This document shows, piece after piece, positions 30,357 to 41,025 of a stretch of 64,000 bases of DNA. Each line of letters begins with the position of its first letter. The stretch's first letter is position 1. The position numbers and the translations under genes are program-made. Below the pieces are notes generated by a model. The model made no database searches. It was given only the letters and a program-made list of their open reading frames with translations, and was not told the DNA's origin. Source of the DNA: Schizophyllum amplum (Eukaryota > Basidiomycota > Agaricomycetes > Agaricales > Schizophyllaceae); assembly GCA_007026445.1 (NCBI GenBank), contig VDMD01000044.1:169334-233333 (forward strand). The letters run 5' to 3'.

Positions 30357-32576
30357 TCACGGCGCCTCCGACATCGTCACGTCCGCGAGCATCGACTCGT
30401 CCGCATCCGCCGGCGCATCCGCGTCCTCCGCCGCCGGCGTAGCTGTATCGCGTCGTCAGCCTTGATCAAGCGAGTGAAGTTGAGGATGGACAGGAAACGG
30501 GCAACGGGAGAACGAAGGGGAGAGGGGAACACGGATGGGAGAGAGGAACACGGATGGGAGAGCATAGGCCGAAGGGAGGGAGCAAGACGAAGCCAGAGAA
30601 GCAAGACGAACGCAAAGAAGGCAGCCAGAGGTGAAGAAGCACGCCCGAGCCAAAGCAGCAAGCCGACGACAAAGAAGCAACGCAAACACAAAGCAACACA
30701 GCGAGCCAAACGCCAAACGAACAAGCCGAACCAAAACCAACGAAGAACACGCACCCGTCCCATTTAGGTTCATCGCCGCCGTCTCATCCGTCATCTCCGT
30801 CGTCTCCACCTTCATCTCCCCATCCGCCTTCTTCTCCCCATCCGCGTCGCCCTCCGCGTCCTTCTCGTCGTCGCCCATCTTCTCGTCGCCCATGTCCATC
30901 TTCACGTCGCCGCTGTCCATCTTCACGTCCGCCTTCGAGGCATCCCCGTTCGCCTCCGGCGCCTCCGACTTGCCCTTGCCGTCCGCGCCCTTGGGGTTCC
31001 ACGCGTCGATCAGCTTCTGCGCGCGCTCCGTGAAGTGGAACTCGTCGTCGCGCGGCTTCTGCGGGAGGTGTGAGTGAAGCGGCTCGACGGACGAGAGCGA
31101 GCAGGTGACGAGGGCGAGCGAGGGTTTCAACGGGGATGTATAGGCGGGAGATGGTGATACGAAAGAAGGTCGGAGTGAACAGGCAATTCGGGAAGTGTGA
31201 GCAGTAAGTTCGGGAGGTGTGAGCGAGGAGTTCGGAAGGTGTGAGCGAGGAGTTCGGAAGGTGTGAGCAAACGGTTCAAGGGTGTAGAGGCGGAAGGTAA
31301 CGGTGCGCCGTACGGGAGAAGGGCGGGAAGGGCGTGTGAGCAGGGATGAAAATTGACCCGAACGCGTTGTCCGAGCCAGACAACACGATCGACGAGCAGG
31401 AAGAAGTCTGACGGGTACATGGCAGGTCGGACGGGGACGAGGGAGGTCCTCAGAGGGTCACGAAGCCAAAGGAATGGATGCGACTCGAAGGACGAAAGAT
31501 ACGCGGATGCGAAGAGCCAAAAACGCACCTTGTCCTTCCCCAACTGCACGATATGCTTCATGACCTTGCCGATCTTGGAGTGCGTGAGCGCGACCGTCGG
31601 AATCTCCCCGTAGTTCTCGATCTTCGTGAGGATGGCGTCGATATCAGGCATGTCCGCCGCCTTCGCATCCGTCTTGCCGAGGAACGTCTTCTGCAGCTTG
31701 TGCCGCCACTCCTTGAACTTGACGGCTTCCTCGGAGTCTGCAAAGAGACGCGTCAGCAGGTAAAAGGAAACGCGGAAACACGGCCACGCACTCTCGCCGT
31801 CATCCTCGCGCTTGGGCCGTTTGGTGGGTGGCTCCTCCTTCGCGTCGGTCGGGCTGACCTCGTCCTCGCTCTCGACGTTCGCCTTCGACTTGGTGCCCTT
31901 GCGGCCGCCCTTCTTGCGCACCTCGCTCGTGGGCGCCTTCTTCGCCGCCGCCTTCTTGTTCCCGGCCGCCTTCTTGGCGCCCGCGTCGCTCTGGCGCTTC
32001 CGCTTCTTCGACTTGGACTCCGAGCTGCCCTCGCTGCCCTCGAGCTCGTCGACCTCGGGGTCCGGCTCGTCCTCCTCCTCCTCCTGCCCTGCGGCCTCGA
32101 TGCGCGCGTCGAGCTCGGCGGCCCAGGGTTCGGGGTTGAGCGCGATCCTGTACCCCTCTTGAAGTTCGCCCTTGGTCTTGCTCGGCGGGTCGGAGAGGTG
32201 GCCCTCGATCTCGTGCTTCTGGAGCTTGGAAATGTCTTTTGGGTAGAGCCAGGCGCTGGGAAGGGGCGTGGGGTCAGCGGCGGTCGATCACCACGCGCGC
32301 GGTGTACGCACTAGTCGCCCTTGGGGAAGAACTGCACGCAGTAGCAAGTCGCCTTCTTGCCGGGCGGGCGCTCCCTGGTGACAGTAGAAGGTACGGCGTC
32401 AGGGTCGACGATCTGAGGCGCGAGATTAGCGGTCTGAGCATGGACGCGACGCGGCGCGCGCGCGACAGACGCACCCTGCCTGGCCAAGAGGGGTAGCCGC
32501 GGACTTTTCCAAGAACGACGTCGCCCAAGGAGTACGTGGGCGACGTTTTGGGCGCCTTCGAGGCCTTTTTGCTCAT
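30357..32576 (-). CDS. PWWP domain protein with LEDGF/TFIIS-like helical domain
   Basis: Chromatin-associated nuclear protein of 421 residues. Six exons close exactly: 32576-32475, 32412-32312, 32255-31792, 31737-31529, 31058-30755 and 30442-30357. Residues about 15-75 form a PWWP domain: YSLGDVVLGKVRGYPSWPGR, then CYCVQFFPKGDYAWLYPKDI; PWWP domains read methylated histone lysine and DNA. An acidic run (EEEEDEPDPEVDELE) and a lysine/arginine NLS (KSKKRKR) follow. Residues about 223-310 match the LEDGF/Iws1/TFIIS N-terminal-like helical fold: FKEWRHKLQKTFLGK, DIDAILTKIENYGEIP, LTHSKIGKVMKHIVQLGKDK and RDDEFHFTERAQKLIDAW. The tail is acidic with KMDSGDVKMDMGDEKMGDD repeats. Two introns are long for this genome (470 and 312 nt); the first holds a GGTGTGAGCGAGGAGTTCGG repeat. 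A role in linking methylated nucleosomes to transcription or histone-modifying complexes is inferred from the domain pair. Confidence 0.88.
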
Positions 32577-34757
32577 CTTTTGGCGCGCGGGGAGTAGGAG
32601 AGTCGCGAAGGAACTGTCGCCGTTCAGTTCAAGAGGCAATTCTGATGGCCCGCTTGTCGTCACGTAAGATCACATGATGGTCACCTTTCGTCAACGTCAC
32701 GCACGGGCCCGCGTGCCGCCTTTGTCGCGTCGCGTCGAACATGAGAAAGGTCGTCTTTGCATGCATTGTTCTCGGAAAGGGATAATGGAACCGTAAACAA
32801 GAGCAGGAGAGGTTGCGAGAAGGGGGGAGATGGCTCCTTCAGGCTGCACGCGGCGTCTTTCTGGCGCGACGGAAGGCAAGGATCCAACGCTGGCTGGGGC
32901 GAGAAGCCTTCATCGGCAGGACCCTCCTTCGGTATTCTCGGTGATCTGGTCTCGGTTGAAATGCCATTGTGAGGTCAGCAAGTGACAACGACGACGGCGA
33001 ATCTCGCTCCCCATACTGAGATAGCGCATGCATACGCACACCTTCCTATCCCTCATCGTCTTCGTCGGCAGCGGTGGTGACGCCTAGGATTCACGCGAGG
33101 ACTTGTGCGTGCGTGGCGGGGTGCGCGTAGATCGTCGAGCCGAGCTTCACGACACGGGTCGTTCTCGTCCCTCGCCGTCGAGTCTGACGCTAAGGTTCCC
33201 GGCGCGTGCGCATATATCATCTCTTCAGCAGACCGCCCGCGACGCGTCTCGGCGTACCCCGCACGTCGCATGAAATCCGGATAATGTTTGTAACGCAGCG
33301 ACAGACTGACGAACGACGGAGCGACTCAGCTTTTGGTGACCGCAATCGCGTAGTCTTCGGTACCGCCAGCGCTTCAACGCGCATAGGTGTTGCGATCTTC
33401 GAGGCAGCGCGAAGACCTAGATGAGAGTCGCGAAGGGAAAGCGAAACATTGATGTCGAAAAGCATCCATCCGTCGCGCGGTCAGAGGGAGAAAGGGGAGG
33501 GATAACAGGGAGGGAAGAACGGGAGGGAAGAACGAGGGGGAAGAACAGGGAGGGAAGAAGGGGGGAAAGAAGGGAAGGCGAGGGAAGGAGCGAAGAAGGG
33601 AGGGATACATGAAAGCGTCGCCTCTACTTATATAGTCGCGCTGCATGGACCCACCGAGGACGGGCGTTCTGCGCGTCCCCTCATCCGATCGCGACCTGTC
33701 ACTGAAGCTCAAGTCTCGCGGTCGGGTTGGCACATGTCAAGTGTCAGTCCGAAAACAGGAATTGCGGGAAGCAAACTCGCCATCCCTTCGTTAGCTGTAA
33801 CGTGCCTGATTTCGAACACGGACGCTCTTCCGACCGGCGCGTGCCATTGACGCGTCGGATGTCGTTCAGAGCGCGCGCCGTGACATTGGTGTCGGAAGGC
33901 GCCAAGAGCGCGCGTCGGAAGGTCAGTACGCGTGTTCGGCCGTGCTTGAGTCACTTGTAGGTGCTCAGGGATTCGTAACCACAAGCTGAAGATGCCTCTA
34001 GAGAGTCCCCGTGCGCTTGAGATGGATCGAGAGAGGGCAGAGTCGACGCTCAAACTCGTGTTGAACAGGATCACTCAGACCTACAGAGCTACTTAATATC
34101 ATGGTTCTCTCTGCCGTTGCTTCGGACGGGTCGATCACCTGCCGTATACAGGCGTGAGGTAGCATGGGAGATCTCATAGAATAGCGAGAGTCAGCAAGTT
34201 ATGTGGCGGTGGCGGGAGGCAAGCAACGAACAGGCGGCGTTATCCGGCATCCGCCGCCTCGAGACAAACGCAAACAGACGACTCGCCACCGCGACTGCGT
34301 AGCTACTTCTGCGTCTGACTGTCCTCCCCCGCCCAGTAAAGCATCCCCATTTGATATTGGCCTTTGAACGAGCTCGACGAACCAGCTATGCTTCCACATG
34401 TTACAGCTCGCTTCGTTCCGAGACAATGAAAGAGTCGGACTTGTCGACATAGCTCACGAAACCCGTCGACGCAGCTCGCGGAAGACTCGTTGTACACCTC
34501 CTAGGTTCACTCAATATCACACAAGGCATTATGAGTCCAGGCAGCTCCGCATGCCATTCGCACCAGGGGTTGTACAACAAGCCCAAGCTAAATAAAATAG
34601 ATACGAATAAATAAATAAGTCAAGCGTGAAAGCTCGTTAGATGCTCGTCATCGCATGAAGAGGTTCATCGGCGTGCGTTACTCCGGGCGTCGCTCGAGCG
34701 CCGAGGCTCTTCGCAGCCTCAACATCCCCATCCACTCGTCCGCACAATACCAGTCGC
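32577..34757. other. Intergenic, with a polypurine tract
   Basis: No gene is supported in 2.2 kb. At about 33480-33605 the top strand is almost pure purine (GGGAGGGAAGAACGAGGGGG and similar). Several frames extend through it on the opposite strand as serine/proline/leucine monotony; I do not treat these as genes. 34140-34640 contains only short unrelated frames. Confidence 0.55.
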
Positions 34758-36112
34758 TTACAGCGCCCGGCTGTTCCAGTGCCGCTTGTGGCTCTGCATC
34801 GCGCGCTTGCGCGCCGCGCCCACGATCGCCCCGTCCTTGCACACCGTCCCGGCAGCGACGGAGCCCATCGAGATCCAGCCGCCCGAGGCGCACTGCGACC
34901 ACGTGGACTCGGTGTCGCAGCGGACGGCACCCTCGGTGCACGCGCCGCCGGCGGGGGCGGAGGTGGCGGGCGCGGAAGCGGAGGTGGCGGGCGCGGAAGC
35001 GGAGGTGGCGGGCGCGGAGGCGGAGGTTGTGGCGGGCGCCGAGGTCGTGGCGGGCGCGGACGTAGCGGGGGTAGAGGAGGTGGCAGGAGCAGAGGAAGTG
35101 GCGGCGGGCTCTGAGGTCGTGGCGGCGGGCTCTGACGTAGCCGGCGCCGAGGTACCGGCAGGCTCAGACGTAGCCGGGGCAGACGCAGACGTGGTCGCGG
35201 CGGGCTCAGACGTGGCCGGGGCAGACGCAGACGTGGTCGCGGCAGGCTCAGAGGTGGCCGGCGCCGACGCAGAGGTCGTCGCAGCAGGCTCCGACGTAGA
35301 CGCGGGAGGAGCGCCACCCGACGAGGCACCGCAGTCGCCGACGGGGGCGCCGAGCTTGCCCTCGACGCGCTCGACCTGCGTGCCGGGGTTCGGGTACTCG
35401 ACGTCGACGCCCTCGGGGATGGTGCAGGTGTTGATGTCGGAGAGCTGGGCGACGAGCATGTCGGGGTAGGCGGAGAGGCCCGCGCCGCCGCCGGAGATGG
35501 TGACGATCGCGCTAGGTGGGAGGTTAGCAGATGTCGACGAGGGGCGGGGGACAATGGGAGGGTCGAATACAGTAAGAGAATATGACTCACCAGTTCATGT
35601 ACATCTCGCGGTTGCCGGTGTTGTTGTTCCAGGTCCAGGCGAAGATGACGTCGCCGTCGGCGACATCGGTGGGGATGTCGACGCTGAGCGTCGTGCCCGC
35701 CGCGGCGGGACAGTTGCCCATGAAGGACTTGATGACCTTGAACGTCGCGCCGCCGTCCTCAGAAATGGACAGCTGGCACGAGCCGCCGTTGTGGATCGCG
35801 CTACCCTCGAGGCTGCAGACGATGCGTCAGCCATACACAATCAAACACAGGCAAGCGCGAGACGTACGTGATGGTCTGGCTGGAACCCGCCTGCCAGGTC
35901 ACGACGGACTCTTTGCCGGTGGAGTCGGCGAGGTAGCCCTTGCAGGGGAAGTTGGCGCCCGACGCGTCGAGCGGGCTGGTCATCGAGTAATCAATGTTCT
36001 GCCCCGCGTTCGGGTTGTGCTTGGAGCGCAGGGGAGGCGGGTCCGCCATCTCGATGTGGGCGGACGCGATGGTCGCAACGGCGGCGAAGATGGCGAAGAA
36101 GGCGGCCTTCAT
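34758..36112 (-). CDS. AA11-like lytic polysaccharide monooxygenase with C-terminal Cys-rich module
   Basis: Secreted copper enzyme, probably acting oxidatively on chitin. Exons 36112-35868, 35812-35591 and 35511-34758 close to 406 residues. Residues 1-18 (MKAAFFAIFAAVATIASA) are a signal peptide whose cleavage exposes His19, the first copper ligand of the histidine brace. The second ligand would be His89 in SAIHNGGSCQ. The axial Tyr is in NREMYMNCA, a block characteristic of AA11. SPLDASGANFPCKG and FAWTWNN also fit AA11. A threonine/serine/alanine/glutamate linker of about 100 residues (ATTSASAPATSEP repeats, 33-36 bp units at DNA level) leads to a terminal module with CTEGAVRCDTESTWSQCASG and GTVCKDG, similar to CBM19-like chitin-binding modules. 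The family assignment is from memory of motifs; the module call is less certain. Confidence 0.82.
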
Positions 36113-36249
36113 GATGATGACAGGGCGTTAATGAAGGTGAATGAGTGAATGAAAGTAAGGACGAGCTCGAAGGGGAGACCCGGTGCAAATAAAGAAAGGG
36201 AGGCGGAGCTGGGAGGGGGGTGAAAGATGAGTGAGGGAAGGGGAAGCGA

Positions 36250-36262
36250 AGGGCTTTATATA
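36250..36262 (-). promoter_or_regulatory. TATA-like box of the LPMO gene
   Basis: GCTTTATATACGC on the top strand reads as TATATAAAGC in the gene's direction, about 140 bp upstream of the ATG at 36112. A position of this kind fits a core promoter with a ~100-nt 5' UTR. Confidence 0.5.
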
Positions 36263-37924
36263 CGCACCCGGCGCTGTCGATGGTCGTCAGGCAGGCGACA
36301 ACGCTGGTCATGAGACGGTTGTGCGTTTGAATCAACGCGGAAGGCCACCTTGAGAGCTCCACTCTGCGGCCATCGTCACGTCGGCGCAGACGGATGTCGC
36401 TCGCGGCGGAGGGGACAGCATGCGGGTGCGAGCTGATGCAGAGTGACTGTCGCACCTCGTTGTCAAGGTGAGCTCATTTTGCATACATGGAGGACGGAAA
36501 CGGGGGACCTACCGGAAACTGTAGTTCAACGCGCCCGTCGGTGCGGCCGCTGCATCCTTCCGTGCTTGCTCGATGTCCTTCAAGCCTCAAGGACACTTTC
36601 CCATTCCATTTGAGGCGCGTAGAACGTATTTGAGAGGTCTATTGCATTGAAAGACGATGGTCACAGTGCTTTTCGAGCAACGCAGAGCAAGGACAAACGG
36701 ACGCGATGGCGGCGGGATACAAGGATAGTGAGGGTGCCTGATGCCGGATTAGGCCTGCGGCAAGCGCTTGGACCGCTATCGCCTTTTGATCAAAGACCAC
36801 ATCGAACTCCGTCCGAGACCACGCGCCTGCTCACCAGCTCTGCTTCCAGATCGTCAGTTCGTCTTCGAATTCAAGGAATTCAGAAAGATACTGGTGCACT
36901 CCGATGACTTTCAGCCGGGCCTGGATCTTTTTTCATCGTGTCTCTCAATCCCGGGCGACGACTCCTAAAGCTTTTGAATCAAAACTCATGAAACCGAGAG
37001 TCGAACGCGACGCCTGCCGCAATGAGTTCGTGCGAGAGTGGGGCTCGGCATGTGCAGCTAAATGAACATGCTCGCGAACCGTCGAGAGCGTTGAGGGTCT
37101 CACCCTCTACGGGGCGAGGCCGCTCCAGTATCACCGCCGCGACAGAGCTGACGGAGCGCTACTGAACGGTTGCCGCACGCGACACACAGGCAAGAACCCG
37201 CAGGTAACGCGACAGCGGTAAGTGACGACTTGTACAACTCGGCGACGCGCTGACTGAGAGACGACAGTGAATATCGGGTCTCAGTCGAGACGGATCGTAG
37301 CGCAGAACTTCTAGCCGGCGCAGCGCTGCTTTGTCGCCGTATTGTGCGGATACGCGCTCGCGCCATTCGGAGCGCCCCTGTGGGCGCTCGATATCTCGTT
37401 CTTGAGCTGCTTCGGTGCGACGTCAACACCAAATAGTTGACAAGAACCAACAGCCGGCGAGATGGAAGACGTGAGTGCGTCCTCTGCCGGCAGCGAATCT
37501 GAACGCTGACGACGCCGTATATCGAAGTAGCGCTGTATTCGTCGCAATACAGGTACCCGCTGTGTAAAGTGACCAATGGCGCTGCCGCAGCAGTTGCCGT
37601 TATCGTCAGAATCATTCGGCGAGCGCTTGTCAGAACCATTCGACGAGCGCTTGACCTCGTACGTCCCACCTTCTCGCCGACTTGATCTGCGTTTGACGAG
37701 TGGCACAGACTCGTCCACGGGACGCTTGGCTGGTGTACCGCATAAAGTCGCGATGGCGCCCTCAGCATTTGCCGTACTTGCTCGGAGCGTGTTGTCCACG
37801 TCCGAAATCGTCGGATTCATCCACCGGCGAGTGCGCATGACAGTGTAGGGAGCAAGTAACGCTTTGGGCGAGAGCGCAAGCAGCGTTATGTGCGAGGTCT
37901 AGCCTTCGACGTGTGCAGCTCTAT
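36263..37924. other. Intergenic; weak reverse-strand open frames
   Basis: No family is recognised. The reverse frame at 37838-37311 (175 codons, starting MRTRRWMNPTISDVDN) is serine/arginine-rich, with SSNGSDKRSPNDSDD in its centre. It overlaps another long reverse frame in a different register, so coding is not established. Confidence 0.4.
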
Positions 37925-38180
37925 TTTTTGTACGCAGTGACTCGCGTCGGGTGAAGGTTTTCGTAAGTTTCTCTTTCGAGGCGTACGAGTCTGTTGGACT
38001 GATATTGTTGTGCTTACTCTATTGTTTTGTTTACTCTACTAGGTCGCCTGATTCCACCTCGCAAATATCGCGAACAGCGTCTTCGATGGAAGGTGCTTGT
38101 ACAAGTACGTCATATTGTCTATCTGGTATCATCACCATTTCCTGTCGCAGAACTCTTACTGACGCTAGTCTGCAGATGTT
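37925..38180 (+). pseudogene. DUF6534 gene fragment (exons 3-4)
   Basis: The segment around 37938-38110 matches, in reverse orientation, exons 3 and 4 of the DUF6534 gene and the intron between them (about 28455-28280): GTGACTCGCGTCGGGTGAAG, then after an altered intron CGCAAATATCGCGAACAGCG and TGTACAAGTACGTCAT. Several substitutions destroy the frame. It runs directly into the importin alpha pseudogene, so one rearrangement joined the two. Confidence 0.65.
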
Positions 38181-38189
38181 CGAACGAAC

Positions 38190-39253
38190 CTCGCGCGAGG
38201 GTGTTCGCCGGCGGAATCCCTGAGGAGCCGCGCGCCGTGCTCGACGCGAATGCGGCACCATGACTCACGCAGCTGCTCTACTCGCACTCTGCGGGCGTGC
38301 GAGAGCAGGCGGTCTGGGCGCTCGGCAACATCGCGGGCGACGGTCCGCCTGCCCGGGCGCATCTCTTGGATCGCGGCGCCCTAAAAGGAATATTGCACGT
38401 ACTCGACGAACCCGCTGAACAGGCCGTCCTGAGGATCGCCGTATGGGCGATGAGCAATCTCTGCCGCCACATGAGCGGGCGACTAGACAGTGCCTCTGTA
38501 TGTTGTTTCTCTGTTCACTGGCGCGATACATTCATCTAAAACATGCGCAGGTCGCTCTGGCTCTTCCCGTGGTCTTACGGCTACTCGATACCCGCGACGG
38601 CGAGATGCTCGTGGATGTCTGCTGGGCACTAAGAGACCTCTGCGAAAAGGCCCACGCCCCCCTCACTGCACGCGTCGGCGTCTGCAAGCCCCTCCCATCC
38701 GTCTCCGAGCGTGATCACGCCTGCCCTCCTAGCCCTCAAGAACATCACCGCCTCTTCCAACGACGCCACCGACACCGTCGTCGTGGCTGGCGCGCTCCCC
38801 GCGCTCGTATCCTTGCTCACGTACCCAGACGAGGCTGTCCGGCGCGACGCCGCACTCGCTCTTTCGAACGTCACCGCCGGGCCGCCCGCGCAGATCCAGG
38901 CCGCCTTCAACGCGGGCGCCGTCCCGCCCCTCATACGCGCACTCGCGCACGGGGACCCGGCGCTGCGGAAGGAGGCGTGCTGGGCGCTCGCGAAAGCGGC
39001 GGCGGGGGCACCGACGCAGGTGCGCTTTCTCGTCGCGGAGGGCTTGTTGGAGCCGCTGTGCGGGATGCTGTCTATGGGCGACGCGCGTATCACGCTCGTC
39101 GTGCTGGACGCGCTGTCGAGTGTGCTGCGGGTGAAGGAGATGGACTGGGACCCGGACGATCCGTGGGCGCTGAACCAGTACGCGCTGCTGGTGTTCAATT
39201 TGGCGTATCATATCATGTCCACGTACTTCTCGGAGTTGGACGATGATTTTTGA
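38190..39253 (+). pseudogene. Importin alpha pseudogene
   Basis: Inverted, truncated copy of the gene at 19926-21615. It begins in the middle of exon 4 (block GGIPEEPRAVLDANAAP) and lacks the IBB domain and the first two ARM repeats entirely. An in-frame TGA stands at about 38261 where the source has CGA. The intron corresponding to 20703-20755 is retained at its place. After RVGVCKPL a deletion shifts the frame. Near the 3' end about 20 codons (source block LEEAGGLEAVHALLEHDNVD) are missing. The last residues VFNLAYHIMSTYF and the stop are conserved. It cannot make a functional karyopherin. Confidence 0.85.
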
Positions 39254-39529
39254 TTCAGGTGCTAACCTCGCTATGCAAGCCCCGTATGTAGTATGAATCA
39301 TCCGCATTTCCAAAAAGATAGAACTGGCATGCAGGTAAACTTTTCTTCTGCTCGAGGCCATGTTCATAAGTGTTCATCCAAAATTTCACACTCCCTCTAG
39401 TATTCTATACAACTCGTACTGTAGAGCAGTATTCCCCCGTTTCGTCAATTCCTCGCCTCACGCGCAAAGACCTGCGTACCGCGACGTGCACCGCAGGGCC
39501 TCCCATTCCCTGCGACCAACTGCACAATG
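39254..39529. other. Convergent 3' region in the duplicated block
   Basis: Matches in reverse the 19609-19925 gap between F-box copy 1 and importin alpha. It has no gene of its own. Confidence 0.6.
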
Positions 39530-40903
39530 TCAAGCTGTTCCATCAAGAGGAATATCCCCTTCGACTATATCGCAGTGACGCAGCGCCTTCACGGGGAGCC
39601 CGCCGCACACCGTCGCGGTCGTTCTCGAGGCAGCCAGAGCGAGCGCAACCCTCCGCGTTTCCTCGTAGACCGGGGAACGCGGGATATGCACAGCGAGCTC
39701 CTCGAGTTGCGGGAACAGCGGCGCGACCTCTGACGTGCCAAGCATGCCGCTCAACAGTTCGTAGTCGAGGAGTGACCCGCACTCTCGAACCGTCAGCTTG
39801 CGGACGCCGTCTAGCAGCCGGTGGTACTCCGGTAGCATCGGGTCGTCGAACTCGGCGCCGCACGCCACAGTATCGATCTCGAGGGTGTGCAGGGGCGGCG
39901 AGGCGGCCTGAAGGAATTCGACGAGGCATTGAAGTGGATATCCCCCACCCTCCGGTATGTTGCGCAACGCCACGCTTTCGACTGCTGGGGCGTTGATGTA
40001 ATGAAGGATATGGTGGGCGTGAATGTTGAGGTCGACCGCGCGGAGGTTGGGCATCGGGATGCGCGGCATATCCATCTTCACGTCCCTGAACTTGCCAGCG
40101 AAGAGGCATAAGCGCTGCAGCGGCTCAGCCACCTGCTGTAGCACAGTGGTCAATGCCTCAGCGCACGACGACGGGCCGTCAATACGCAGGTCGGTGAGGT
40201 TCGCGAGGTAGGGGATGGTTGGGAAGAAGAGCGACGCATCGTTCCACCCGGGGATCTGAGGTAGATCAAACATTGCCTCGAGGGATAGGGATTGCAGCGC
40301 CGGAGCGCGGTTGAGGAATACGAGTGGGTAATGCTCGAACTTCGACTGCAAATGAATCGTGGCGTGGGTGAGGGAGGGAAAGGTGAGAGGGATCTGCGCG
40401 AAGGGCATACGCGTGCCGGCGGGAGTTATCGCTGAATATACGTCAGGGATCTGCGCGAAGGTCTTGCACGAGCCGACTAGGTGGGCCTCCTGCCACCTCG
40501 ATGCGAATGGTCTGAGCCGCTCGAGGATTTCCCAGTCAATCGGGCATCGACGGACATGTACTTGGAGGGGAAGCTGTCCGGACGCTTGGATCTGAGCGTC
40601 GAGGAGCATGTCCCAGGGATGTGAGCCACGGTGAGGACTGACGTCGATGCACGTCCACAAGGCCGGAGTGCTCCACGCCACCATTCGCCATAGCTGGGAC
40701 ACGCTTGCGACTGTACTGATCGCCACACGTGCACGATCTTCCGGTGGCCACAGAGATACGAAGACAACAAAGATGTCCGAGAGGAGTTCGTCGGGGAGCT
40801 CGTGAATGAGAGAGATGGAAGGGGGGGCGTAATCTTCCTGCTTGATGGGCTTTTTGAGCAGCGCTGACAGTCGAGACGCCGCCGGCAGAACGCAGTCTTG
40901 CAT
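39530..40903 (-). CDS. F-box protein, copy 2
   Basis: Intact intronless frame of 457 codons, paralogous to the gene at 18253 along its whole length. The F-box is at residues about 30-90 (ISLIHELPDELLSDIF then WRMVAWSTPALWTCIDV). The leucine-rich tail is conserved, with substitutions (for example NLRAVDLNIHAHHILHYIN identical, LEIDTVACG against LEISNVACG), a few short indels around residues 195-235, and a longer C-terminus because the stop moved (VEGDIPLDGTA). That both F-box copies stay open while the adjacent importin copy has decayed suggests selection on the F-box paralogue, or simply that the duplication is young. Predicted role as for copy 1. Confidence 0.82.
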   Translation of the reverse strand: MQDCVLPAASRLSALLKKPIKQEDYAPPSISLIHELPDELLSDIFVVFVSLWPPEDRARVAISTVASVSQLWRMVAWSTPALWTCIDVSPHRGSHPWDMLLDAQIQASGQLPLQVHVRRCPIDWEILERLRPFASRWQEAHLVGSCKTFAQIPDVYSAITPAGTRMPFAQIPLTFPSLTHATIHLQSKFEHYPLVFLNRAPALQSLSLEAMFDLPQIPGWNDASLFFPTIPYLANLTDLRIDGPSSCAEALTTVLQQVAEPLQRLCLFAGKFRDVKMDMPRIPMPNLRAVDLNIHAHHILHYINAPAVESVALRNIPEGGGYPLQCLVEFLQAASPPLHTLEIDTVACGAEFDDPMLPEYHRLLDGVRKLTVRECGSLLDYELLSGMLGTSEVAPLFPQLEELAVHIPRSPVYEETRRVALALAASRTTATVCGGLPVKALRHCDIVEGDIPLDGTA

Positions 40904-41025
40904 CTGGGATCTCCGATATGTGCGCTACTTATGAGTTCGATGACTGAGCGATGAGCGTGGGCCACTTGTCGCGGCACGACGAACCTTTCACTGTCCTAAG
41001 GTCAGGATATTAGGATTCGCGGACG

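Noticed and set aside
30456..30763. Reverse frames inside 30443-30754 as part of the PWWP protein
   Set aside because: They become a 312-nt intron when the GT donor at 30754 and CAG acceptor before 30442 are used, which gives a proper acidic C-terminus and an exact frame.
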